Below, in pieces: positions 8,713-16,368 of a stretch of 64,000 nt of DNA (positions are counted from its first letter, which is position 1; every line of letters begins with the position of its first letter). The notes under the pieces were generated by a model. It made no database searches. It saw only the letters and a program-made list of their open reading frames with translations, and was not told the DNA's origin. Source of the DNA: Pseudomonadales bacterium (lineage in GTDB: Bacteria > Pseudomonadota > Gammaproteobacteria > Pseudomonadales > Porticoccaceae); the NCBI GenBank assembly GCA_024234435.1, contig JACKOF010000001.1, positions 1-64,000 on the forward strand, in the 5' to 3' direction. Both the position numbers and the translations under genes were made by a program.

Positions 8713-9507
8713 ATGTCATCTTTGTCTAATAATGCAGTACGTGTTGTGCAGGTCACCGATCCGCATATAGGTGAGACTGAGGCTTTCTCCCTTGCCGGGG
8801 TCAATACGTTGCAGAGCTTTGAGGCTGTCATGCAGGCATTGGAAGCCTGTGAGTATGAATTGCTGGCCGTTACCGGAGACATTGCTGCAGAAGGGGCTTG
8901 GGGTGCATACAGGCTCTTTGCCGAGGTGATGTCTAAGTCCAGAGTGCCCTTTGCCTGGTTGCCTGGCAATCACGACCGGTTTGATGTGATGTGCGAGCAG
9001 ATCGCAAGTCAGCCATTCAGAGAGAGCCTGGATTTCGCCAACTGGCGATTGTTGTTTTTGAACAGTGCGGTCAGCGGGCAGGTGGCTGGTTGGCTCGATG
9101 ATAGTCAGTTCGCGCTGTTGCATTCGGCTATCAACTCGGATGATGACAAATCAATTGCCATTTTTATTCATCACCCGCCTTCGCCAGTGGGTTGCGACTG
9201 GCTTGACAAGCAACGGGTATCAAACAGTGAACAATTGGCGGATTTGCTGAAAGGCTGCAAAAAAGTCAAAGCCATTTTTACCGGCCATGTACACCAGGAA
9301 AGCCAATGTTATTGGCACGGGATTCCGGTTTATACCTCTCCGTCTACCTGTGTTCAATTTGCGGAGAATAGTGCTGAGTTTTCTCTCAGTAATAAGGGCC
9401 CGGGTTATCGCTGGATTGACTTCCTTGATGACGGACAGTTAAAGACGGGTGTTCGTTATATTGTGGCTGAGGGGCAGACGGTTGATCAGACCTGTATGGG
9501 TTACTAG
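8713..9507 (+). CDS. cpdA: 3',5'-cyclic-AMP phosphodiesterase
   Basis: Class III metallophosphoesterase hydrolysing cAMP to AMP, thereby tuning CRP signalling. All metal-binding motifs are visible in order: QVTDPHIGE (DxH), VTGDIA (GDxx), WLPGNHDRFD (GNHD), FIHHPPSPVG (Hx), and FTGHVHQES (GHxH). I chose ATG 8713 (MSSLSNNAVRVVQ; 264 residues), preceded by AAGGATA; GTG at 8686 would add nine residues not expected of the family. A perfect CRP-type palindrome lies 5 kb downstream (14760). Operon position between the DUF1249 gene and yqiA supports the assignment. Confidence 0.95.
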   Translation: MSSLSNNAVRVVQVTDPHIGETEAFSLAGVNTLQSFEAVMQALEACEYELLAVTGDIAAEGAWGAYRLFAEVMSKSRVPFAWLPGNHDRFDVMCEQIASQPFRESLDFANWRLLFLNSAVSGQVAGWLDDSQFALLHSAINSDDDKSIAIFIHHPPSPVGCDWLDKQRVSNSEQLADLLKGCKKVKAIFTGHVHQESQCYWHGIPVYTSPSTCVQFAENSAEFSLSNKGPGYRWIDFLDDGQLKTGVRYIVAEGQTVDQTCMGY

Positions 9508-9582
9508 GGCCTGTTAACCTTAATGCGGTGTTAGTACAAATTCGATCCATTATTTCAAGCTACTATTTCTTTTACCACTGGT

Positions 9583-9588
9583 TATAAT
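9583..9588 (+). promoter_or_regulatory. Possible -10 box for yqiA-parE
   Basis: A consensus TATAAT occurs 29 bases before the yqiA ATG, in the only sizeable gap (109 bases) of the nudF-parE run. The hexamer 17 bases upstream is not a recognisable -35 box, so this is only a candidate internal promoter for yqiA and parE. Confidence 0.35.
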
Positions 9589-9616
9589 CAGGCGCATTCT
9601 GATATGGGCGGAAGTC

Positions 9617-10189
9617 ATGCCGTTTTTATTACACCTGCATGGGTACAACAGTTCTCCGGACTCACTGAAAGTCCAGCAAACCGAACAATGGTTGAGGCAA
9701 CAGGATCTGGGCATAGAGCTTGTTTGCCCCGCCTTGAGCCCTTTCCCTTGTGAGGCGATTGGACAAATCGAAAAAATACTGCAAACGCGAGCTGGGCGGC
9801 CGATTGGGTTGGTGGGCAGCTCCATGGGTGGTTTTCTGGCAACCTGGCTGGCGCAAAAGTACCAACTAAAAGCCGCTTTGATTAATCCTGCGGTAAGGCC
9901 TTACAGATTGATTGAGAGAATTTTGGGGCCTAATACTAACAGCCATACCGGAGAGCAGTTTATATTGGAGCCGCATCATCTTGATGAGTTTCGGTCGTTT
10001 GAGGTTGATACCCTTGATAATCCTCAAGACTTTCTGGTGCTCTTGCAAACAGGGGATGAAGTGCTGGATTATCGCGAGGCAGAACAAAAATATCATGACT
10101 GTCACTTAAAAATAGAGCAGGGCGGTGACCACGGTTTTCAGCATTACCCACGACATTTGCCGGAAATTATTGAATTCCTGCAATCCTGA
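9617..10189 (+). CDS. yqiA: YqiA-family alpha/beta-hydrolase esterase
   Basis: 190-residue cytosolic esterase. It begins MPFLLHLHGYNSSPDS, with the oxyanion-hole HGYNSS loop typical of YqiA/YcfP proteins. The nucleophile elbow is GSSMGG (about 66-71). The catalytic Asp is likely in LLQTGDEVLDYREA and the His in EQGGDHGFQHY. The physiological substrate is unknown; E. coli YqiA acts on short acyl esters. It lies between cpdA and parE, as in E. coli. Confidence 0.92.
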   Translation: MPFLLHLHGYNSSPDSLKVQQTEQWLRQQDLGIELVCPALSPFPCEAIGQIEKILQTRAGRPIGLVGSSMGGFLATWLAQKYQLKAALINPAVRPYRLIERILGPNTNSHTGEQFILEPHHLDEFRSFEVDTLDNPQDFLVLLQTGDEVLDYREAEQKYHDCHLKIEQGGDHGFQHYPRHLPEIIEFLQS

Positions 10190-10219
10190 TTCAGCTTTTG
10201 GAATGATTTGATCAAACGA

Positions 10220-12103
10220 ATGAGTAACTACACAGCAGAAGATATTGAAGTCCTGACAGGGCTGGACCCGGTTAAAAAGCGACCGGGAATGTACACGGAT
10301 ACGACACGACCCAATCATCTGGCCCAGGAAATTATCGATAACAGCGTTGATGAGGCGTTAGCGGGACATGCCAGCCGTTTGGATTTGGTGCTACACAAGG
10401 ATGGTTCAGTAACGGTCAGTGATGATGGTCGCGGCATGCCCGTAGATATTCATCCCGAGCAGGGGCTACCGGGTGTCGAGGTAATTCTCTGTACTCTCCA
10501 TGCCGGCGGTAAGTTTTCTAATAAAAACTATCAGTTTTCCGGCGGGCTTCATGGGGTTGGTGTGTCGGTAGTTAATGCGTTGTCTTCCCGGCTGGAAGTG
10601 ACGATTCGTCGAAATAGCAATGTCTACAGGATGGGGTTTAGCGGCGGTGTGAAAGCCTCCGATCTTGCGGTAATTGACAGTTGTGGCAAACGCAACACCG
10701 GAACAACGGTGCGTTTTCAACCCGACCCCCAATATTTTGATTCCATCAAATTTTCGATTCCGCGGCTGAAGCACGTGTTGCGAGCCAAGGCCGTACTTTG
10801 TGCCGGTTTACAGGTGTCGTTTAAAGACGAAGCCAGCGGTGACGCCGAAGAGTGGTGTTACGAAGATGGTTTGCACGATTACCTGCGTGGCGCTACATCA
10901 GGCTGGGAAACGGTTCCAGCGGAACCGTTTATTGGTTCCTTCTCATCGGAAGGAGAAGCGGTAGATTGGGCGGTACAGTGGTTGCCTGAAGGGGGAGAGC
11001 TGACACAGGAAAGCTACGTTAACCTGATTCCTACCGCACAGGGTGGAACTCACGTCAACGGCATGCGGACCGGGCTTCTGGAAGCCATGCGGGAATTTTG
11101 CGAGTTCCGCAATCTGTTGCCACGTGGTGTCAAGTTGACCCCGGATGACGTTTGGGATAAGTGCTGTTTTGTGCTGTCGTTTAAACTGGAAGACCCGCAG
11201 TTTTCCGGGCAAACCAAAGAGCGATTATCGTCCCGAGAAGCGGCGGCCTTTGTTTCCGGAGTGGTTAAAGATGCGTTTAGTTTATGGCTCAATCAACACA
11301 CAGAGGACGCAGAACGCCTTGCCGAAGCTTTCATCAGCAATGCGCAGAAACGGCTGCGAGCCAGTAAAAAGGTCGCTCGTAAAAGAGTCACTTCCGGGCC
11401 GGCATTGCCGGGTAAACTGGCTGATTGTTCGGCGGCCAGCCCCGAACAAAGTGAGTTGTTTCTGGTAGAGGGGGATTCGGCAGGAGGCTCTGCGAAACAG
11501 GCCCGCAACCGTGAAAATCAGGCGATCATGCCGCTACGTGGCAAGATTTTAAATACCTGGGAAGTGGACAGTCAGGAGATTCTCGCCTCCCAGGAAGTAC
11601 ATGATATTTCGGTGGCACTGGGCATTGATCCGGCAAGTGATAATCTGGAAGGTTTGCGCTACCACAAGATTTGTATCCTCGCCGATGCTGACTCGGACGG
11701 CTTGCACATTGCCACGTTGCTGTGCGCATTATTTGTCAGACATTTTCGTCCGTTGGTGACAGCTGGTCACGTGTATGTTGCGATGCCCCCTCTGTACCGT
11801 ATTGATGTGGGCAAAGAGGTGTATTACGCACTGGATGAGGCTGAAAAACAGGGAGTGCTTGACCGAATTGAGGCTGAAGGCAAGCGTGGCAAAGTCAATG
11901 TTCAGCGCTTTAAAGGACTTGGCGAAATGAATCCGCTGCAGCTTCGTGAAACCACGATGGATCCGGATACCCGGCGACTGGTGCAGTTGCGAATAGAGGC
12001 CGGAGATAAAACCAATCAGGTTCTGGATATGCTGCTGGCCAAAAAGCGCGCCTCTGATCGCAAATCCTGGCTGGAAAAGAAGGGCAATCTTGCCGAAATA
12101 TAG
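10220..12103 (+). CDS. parE: DNA topoisomerase IV subunit B
   Basis: ATPase subunit of topoisomerase IV, which decatenates daughter chromosomes. About 627 residues from ATG 10220 (MSNYTAEDIEVLTGLDPVKKRPGMY); an upstream in-frame TTG at 10208 adds four residues. GHKL motifs are visible: EIIDNSVDEA (N-box), DDGRGMPVDIH (G1), and GGLHGVGVSVVNALS (ATP lid). The TOPRIM half shows LFLVEGDSAGGSAKQARNR with the catalytic Glu, and ILADADSDGLHIATLL with the metal-binding DxD. It ends the conserved run from nudF; parC follows after a 163-base gap in which I see no gene. Confidence 0.97.
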   Translation: MSNYTAEDIEVLTGLDPVKKRPGMYTDTTRPNHLAQEIIDNSVDEALAGHASRLDLVLHKDGSVTVSDDGRGMPVDIHPEQGLPGVEVILCTLHAGGKFSNKNYQFSGGLHGVGVSVVNALSSRLEVTIRRNSNVYRMGFSGGVKASDLAVIDSCGKRNTGTTVRFQPDPQYFDSIKFSIPRLKHVLRAKAVLCAGLQVSFKDEASGDAEEWCYEDGLHDYLRGATSGWETVPAEPFIGSFSSEGEAVDWAVQWLPEGGELTQESYVNLIPTAQGGTHVNGMRTGLLEAMREFCEFRNLLPRGVKLTPDDVWDKCCFVLSFKLEDPQFSGQTKERLSSREAAAFVSGVVKDAFSLWLNQHTEDAERLAEAFISNAQKRLRASKKVARKRVTSGPALPGKLADCSAASPEQSELFLVEGDSAGGSAKQARNRENQAIMPLRGKILNTWEVDSQEILASQEVHDISVALGIDPASDNLEGLRYHKICILADADSDGLHIATLLCALFVRHFRPLVTAGHVYVAMPPLYRIDVGKEVYYALDEAEKQGVLDRIEAEGKRGKVNVQRFKGLGEMNPLQLRETTMDPDTRRLVQLRIEAGDKTNQVLDMLLAKKRASDRKSWLEKKGNLAEI

Positions 12104-12266
12104 GAAATGTTGAGCAGCTGGCTCGCAGGGTTCGATAATGTTTTTTCTGTCGACAATTCGTGTTGATGAACGATAAGTTCGGTTTTTTACAGAGAATGCT
12201 TACCCGAATCCTCACCAAAAATACTTTACAGCGCTCCTCCAATTTTAATGGGCGATAAGTGAAACC

Positions 12267-14516
12267 ATGAATACGACATTGCTTGATGAGTCTGCAGAAT
12301 ATCTGCCGCTGCGGGAATATGCCGAGAAGGCTTATCTCGATTACTCCATGTACGTGATACTTGACCGTGCGCTGCCACATATTGGTGATGGTCTGAAGCC
12401 GGTACAACGGCGCATTGTGTATGCGATGAGTGAGCTGGGCTTGAAATCCAGTGCCAAGTACAAGAAATCGGCTCGCACCGTGGGGGACGTGATTGGCAAG
12501 TTCCACCCGCACGGTGACAGTGCTTCGTATGAAGCCATGGTTCTAATGGCCCAGCCTTTTTCGTACCGGTATCCATTGGTGGATGGGCAGGGTAACTGGG
12601 GTTCACAGGATGATCCCAAATCATTTGCTGCCATGCGTTACACGGAATCGCGCCTTGCCAAGTATGCAGAAGCACTGTTATCCGAACTGGGGCAGGGTAC
12701 GGTTGATTGGGTGCCCAATTTTGACGGAACGCTGGATGAGCCTGAGGTGTTGCCAGCCCGTGTTCCCAATGTGCTGCTCAACGGCACGACAGGGATTGCG
12801 GTGGGTATGGCAACAGATATCCCACCTCACAATCTCAACGAAGTTGTCAGCGCCTGCCTTCGTTTGCTGGATGAACCTAAAGCGACGGTCGCTGATCTCT
12901 GTGAACACATTCTGGCGCCGGATTACCCGACTGAGGCCGAGATTGTTACGCCTCGAGAAGAAATTATCAAAACCTATGAAACCGGTCGCGGCAGTCTGAA
13001 AATGCGAGCCGTCTGGCAGAAAGAAGATGGTGATATTGTCGTCACCGCTCTTCCTCACCAGTGTTCTGGCGCGAAGGTGCTGGAACAGATTGCCAGTCAG
13101 ATGCAGGCAAAAAAATTGCCGATGGTGGCCGACCTGCGAGATGAGTCCGATCATGAAAATCCGGTCAGACTGGTGATTGTGCCGCGGTCCAACAGGGTTG
13201 ACCTGGAAGGGTTGATGAGCCATTTGTTTGCTTCCACGGATCTGGAGAAAAACTACCGTATCAATTTGAATATGATCGGTACAGATGGCAGGCCTTCGGT
13301 TAAGCCTCTGAATACCATCCTTGGTGAGTGGTTGCACTTTCGTACCGAAACAACCCGGCGTCGGTTGCAATACCGGTTGGAAAAAGTGGAGAAGCGGCTG
13401 CACTTACTTGAAGGTTTGCTGATAGCATTTCTTAATATTGATGAAGTGATCAGTATTATTCGTACTGAGGATGAGCCAAAGCCGGTTTTGATTCAGCGAT
13501 TCAGCCTGAGTGATATGCAGGCGGAATATATTCTGGACACCAAGCTGCGTCAGTTGGCTCGTCTGGAGGAAGTGAAAATTCGCGCCGAGCAGGAAGAGCT
13601 GGCAAAGGAAAAAGCCGAGCTGGAAACATTGCTGGGGTCTGCAAGACGGCTGAAAACACTGGTTCGCAATGAACTGATGGCAGCGGCTGAAGAGTTTGGT
13701 GATGCGCGCATGAGTCAGTTGCGTGAGCGTGCCGAAGCTAAAGCCTTTAGTGAAAAAGATTTGATGACAACCGAGCCTGTCACTGTTGTGTTGTCAGAAA
13801 AAGGCTGGATTCGTGCGGCCAGAGGGCATGACATCGATCCCGAGTCGTTAAGTTATAAGTCCGGAGACAAATTTTTAGCGGCAGCAAAAGGGCGTAGTAA
13901 TCAGAATGTTATTTTGCTGGATTCAACCGGACGTAGTTATGCCTTACCTGCCCACACTTTACCTTCGGCGCGAGGGCAGGGCGAGCCCGTTACTGGTCGA
14001 CTGAATGCACCAGCCGGTGCTGTTTTTTGTGCCCTTTTGCTTGGAGACGAAGATCAAGCTGTGCTTATGGCGAGCGATGCGGGTTATGGTTTTATCGGGA
14101 AATTGGGTGACTTCCATACCAAAAACCGTGCTGGTAAAGCGGCTTTGTCATTACCCAAGGGCGCTAAAGTGTTAGCTCCCACACCTGTTGCCGGTGTTGA
14201 ACATCGTTTGATTGCAGCTGTTAGTAATGAGGGCCGTATGCTGGTTTTCCCGTTGTCTGATTTGCCGCAGTTGGCAAGAGGTAAAGGGAACAAAATTATT
14301 AATATCCCTTCTTCGCGCTTGCAGTCCCGTGATGAATATGTGGTAGCAGTGGCGGTGGTTGCCGAAGGAGAGCAATTGCTGGTCCATTCCGGCAAGCGCT
14401 ACCTAAACCTCAAGTTAAGTGATCTTGAGCATTACCGTGGAGAACGAGGTCGGCGTGGCAACAAATTGCCTCGCGGGTTCCAGAAGGTGGATTGCGTTGA
14501 GGTGGTTGCAAGTTAG
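12267..14516 (+). CDS. parC: DNA topoisomerase IV subunit A
   Basis: Breakage-reunion subunit of topoisomerase IV, 749 residues. The N-terminal domain reads YLDYSMYVILDRALPHIGDGLKPVQRRI, then HPHGDSASYEAM. In this quinolone-determining region the positions equivalent to E. coli Ser80 and Glu84 are Ser85 and Glu89, the wild-type susceptible residues. The catalytic Tyr lies in AAMRYTESRL. The C-terminal beta-pinwheel (from about 500) binds DNA; it lacks the GyrA box, as expected for ParC. ParE and ParC together form the A2B2 enzyme. Confidence 0.97.
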   Translation: MNTTLLDESAEYLPLREYAEKAYLDYSMYVILDRALPHIGDGLKPVQRRIVYAMSELGLKSSAKYKKSARTVGDVIGKFHPHGDSASYEAMVLMAQPFSYRYPLVDGQGNWGSQDDPKSFAAMRYTESRLAKYAEALLSELGQGTVDWVPNFDGTLDEPEVLPARVPNVLLNGTTGIAVGMATDIPPHNLNEVVSACLRLLDEPKATVADLCEHILAPDYPTEAEIVTPREEIIKTYETGRGSLKMRAVWQKEDGDIVVTALPHQCSGAKVLEQIASQMQAKKLPMVADLRDESDHENPVRLVIVPRSNRVDLEGLMSHLFASTDLEKNYRINLNMIGTDGRPSVKPLNTILGEWLHFRTETTRRRLQYRLEKVEKRLHLLEGLLIAFLNIDEVISIIRTEDEPKPVLIQRFSLSDMQAEYILDTKLRQLARLEEVKIRAEQEELAKEKAELETLLGSARRLKTLVRNELMAAAEEFGDARMSQLRERAEAKAFSEKDLMTTEPVTVVLSEKGWIRAARGHDIDPESLSYKSGDKFLAAAKGRSNQNVILLDSTGRSYALPAHTLPSARGQGEPVTGRLNAPAGAVFCALLLGDEDQAVLMASDAGYGFIGKLGDFHTKNRAGKAALSLPKGAKVLAPTPVAGVEHRLIAAVSNEGRMLVFPLSDLPQLARGKGNKIINIPSSRLQSRDEYVVAVAVVAEGEQLLVHSGKRYLNLKLSDLEHYRGERGRRGNKLPRGFQKVDCVEVVAS

Positions 14517-14759
14517 GAGGGTTAACCGTAAAGGGTGCTCAGTCTGTAGCCATACCTTGCCTTTTGGTGCGTGTTTGGGTCAAGTGAGTCACCGTTCACA
14601 CTGACAGCCATTTTCAAGCATAGCGTTGTCAATTCAGCCAATGCCGACAGGCCGGGTGTCGCTAACTGAGTTTTTAGCCGGTTTTATCTATACCCTGATA
14701 TCGGGCGATAGGCCTTTACCTAATGGCGGTTTTTGCCTATATTGGCCGGTCTTGGAAAA
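14517..14759. other. Non-coding stretch after parC
   Basis: No credible gene, tRNA or strong T-tailed terminator is seen here. The region is rich in short G/C runs and leads into the CRP-type palindrome at 14760. The two short frames it contains show no recognisable protein. Confidence 0.5.
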
Positions 14760-14775
14760 TGTGATCTGTGTCACA
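14760..14775. promoter_or_regulatory. Perfect CRP/Vfr-type binding site
   Basis: The bases TGTGATCTGTGTCACA fit the cAMP-CRP consensus TGTGA-N6-TCACA exactly. The centre lies 60 bases upstream of the Pmp3 pseudogene start. An A/T-rich stretch at about 14802-14810 could be a -10 region, which would place the site near the -41 position of a class II promoter. If transcription continues, mscS (15101) would be the first intact gene under it. Cognate CRP is not in this window; cpdA, which degrades cAMP, is. Confidence 0.6.
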
Positions 14776-14827
14776 CTTTGTGGTTTTCCAGATTTGAGTC
14801 TAAAAATAACAAAGAGGTATCCATAGG

Positions 14828-15017
14828 ATGGATAACAAAAATACTGGTAATTATTGCTTCGCTGCTTCTGTCGCCGCGCGCGTTTTTTCTCAAAACGGGT
14901 GCGTGAAAGGGTCTGGTCATCAACGTTATTCTGTGTCTGTTACTCATGGTACCAGGCGTTATTCATGCCCTGCGTATTTCTCTTCAATATAGTAGCGAAA
15001 TAATAGTAGCGAAATAA
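14828..15017 (+). pseudogene. Decayed Pmp3/YqaE-family membrane proteolipid
   Basis: Reading the frame one base off the ATG at 14828 gives ITKILVIIASLLLS, then AFFLKTGA, a TGA stop (14904-14906), and KGLVINVILCLLLMVPGVIHALRISL. This pattern matches the two-helix Pmp3/YqaE proteins (stress-induced, about 52 residues). Removing one A from the run of five at 14837-14841 would join the start (MDNKILVIIAS) to this frame. So at least one frameshift and one nonsense codon are present. The last codons are altered by a perfect 14-base tandem duplication at 14991-15018. GAGGT lies about 12 bases before the ATG. A sequencing error could explain the frameshift alone, but hardly all three changes. Confidence 0.72.
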
Positions 15018-15018
15018 T
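14991..15018. repeat. Perfect 14-base tandem duplication
   Basis: The unit AGTAGCGAAATAAT occurs twice in direct succession. Without the second copy the Pmp3 frame would end QYSSEII-stop; with it three codons are added. It looks like a slippage duplication in a gene no longer under selection. Confidence 0.85.
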
Positions 15019-15100
15019 TTGATCGTCAGTTTTGGGATGTAATTTCGGTTTTTTGATTTTGAAACAGTAAATATCATTAAATATTTTATGGAGAATGAGT

Positions 15101-15934
15101 ATGGAACAGTGGTTTAACGAAGAGACACTGGGCGCCGTTCAGGAATATGTACTGATTTACGGCTGGAAGATCTTGATGGCCCTGGTCATCTTTATTGTGG
15201 GTCGCATGGTTGCGCGGTGGATGCGCAATTTCACAGAGAAAATGTTGAAAAAACAGGCTGTAGACGAAGCAATCCAGCATTTTGTCAGCGCTCTGGTGTA
15301 CTACATTTTATTTGTATTCGTGGTTGTGGCTGCGCTTGGACAGTTGGGTATCCAAACGGCTTCTTTCGTTGCCATTATTGGTGCCGCTGGTTTGGCTGTT
15401 GGTTTGGCCCTGCAGGGCTCGCTGGCAAACTTTGCCGCAGGGGTGCTCATCTTGTTGTTCAAACCATTTAAAGTGGGTGACTTCATTGAGGCGGCTGGCA
15501 CCTCCGGCGTCGTGAAGAAAATTTTGATTTTCACTACAGAACTTCATACTGGCGATAACAAGAAAGTGATTATTCCTAATGGTGCGGTAAGTTCTGGCAC
15601 TATCACGAACTATTCGGCCAACGATACTCGCCGAGTGGATCTGGTGATGGGTATCGGTTATGACGATGATATTGATAAGGCCAAGCGCGTTCTCGAAGAA
15701 GTGGTAGCTGCCGATGCTCGCGTGCTTAAGGATCCTGCACCAACTATTGCGGTAGTGGAACTTGCGGATAGCAGCGTTAATTTTGTGGTTCGTCCCTGGG
15801 TTAATTCCGGTGACTACTGGGGCGTCTATTTTGGTTTGACGGAAGCGGTCAAGAAACGGTTTGATCAGGAAGGTATTTCGATTCCGTACCCACAACGGGA
15901 TGTTCACTTGCACCAGGCTGGCAGTGGAAACTAA
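15101..15934 (+). CDS. mscS: Small-conductance mechanosensitive channel
   Basis: Inner-membrane homoheptameric channel that opens under membrane tension and releases solutes on hypo-osmotic shock. About 277 residues from ATG 15101, which has GGAG 7 bases upstream; ATG at 15095 is the alternative. Three transmembrane segments: about 18-40, 60-85, and the pore helix TM3 near IIGAAGLAVGLALQGSLANFAAGVLILLF with its Gly/Ala packing pattern. The beta domain begins FKVGDFIEAAGTSGVV and includes IPNGAVSSGTITNYS. The length and motifs fit E. coli MscS (286). Confidence 0.95.
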   Translation: MEQWFNEETLGAVQEYVLIYGWKILMALVIFIVGRMVARWMRNFTEKMLKKQAVDEAIQHFVSALVYYILFVFVVVAALGQLGIQTASFVAIIGAAGLAVGLALQGSLANFAAGVLILLFKPFKVGDFIEAAGTSGVVKKILIFTTELHTGDNKKVIIPNGAVSSGTITNYSANDTRRVDLVMGIGYDDDIDKAKRVLEEVVAADARVLKDPAPTIAVVELADSSVNFVVRPWVNSGDYWGVYFGLTEAVKKRFDQEGISIPYPQRDVHLHQAGSGN

Positions 15935-15939
15935 TCCTG

Positions 15940-15967
15940 ATACGGCGCGGCTAACGCTGCGCCGTAT
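15940..15967 (+). terminator. Hairpin after mscS
   Basis: ATACGGCGC and GCGCCGTAT form a perfect 9-base stem with a 10-base loop just after the mscS stop. It is not followed by a T run, so it may be a weak or Rho-type end, or an RNA-stabilising hairpin ahead of the next gene. Confidence 0.4.
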
Positions 15968-16034
15968 TGAGTCTGTCAGTATGAGTTTGAAACAGGTTTG
16001 TTCAAATAGTTTTTGAGGTAAGCAGGAGAATAGC

Positions 16035-16283
16035 ATGGGTTTTTTTACGTGGATCATTTTAGGTTTGATTGCAGGCGTTCTTGCTAAATGGCTTATGCCT
16101 GGCAAGGATGGTGGTGGAATGATCGTAACGATCCTGTTGGGTATTGCCGGTGCATTTGTCGGCGGCTGGTTTGCTGCATTACTGGGCTTTGGATCTGCAG
16201 ACGGTTTTAATATTCCCAGTATTATTACTGCGACGCTGGGCGCATTATTGCTGCTTTTTGTGTATCGACAAGTACAAAAATAA
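16035..16283 (+). CDS. GlsB/YeaQ/YmgE family stress-response membrane protein
   Basis: 82-residue very hydrophobic protein of the 'transglycosylase-associated' family: GFFTWIILGLIAGVLAKWLMPGKDGGGM, then two more helices, with the conserved GKDGGG loop and GAFVGGWFAALLGF. Three membrane segments fill the chain. Family members are induced by stress or stationary phase, but the molecular role is unknown. AGGAG lies 7-8 bases before ATG 16035. It shares a stress/membrane theme with mscS and the Pmp3 remnant upstream. Confidence 0.9.
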   Translation: MGFFTWIILGLIAGVLAKWLMPGKDGGGMIVTILLGIAGAFVGGWFAALLGFGSADGFNIPSIITATLGALLLLFVYRQVQK

Positions 16284-16301
16284 CGGATTGCCGTTATTTT
16301 T
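16276..16301. terminator. Bidirectional intrinsic terminator
   Basis: AAAAATAACGG - ATTG - CCGTTATTTTT is a perfect 11-base stem with a 4-base loop. A-rich and T-rich arms make it work in both directions, between the GlsB-type gene (plus) and aceK (minus). It overlaps the stop codon of the former. Confidence 0.75.
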
Positions 16302-16368
16302 GCGAATGGTAACGGGTGTTTTCCCGGCGGCTATTCTTCTTTTTGTAGGCTGTAGGGTTCTCTCCAGA

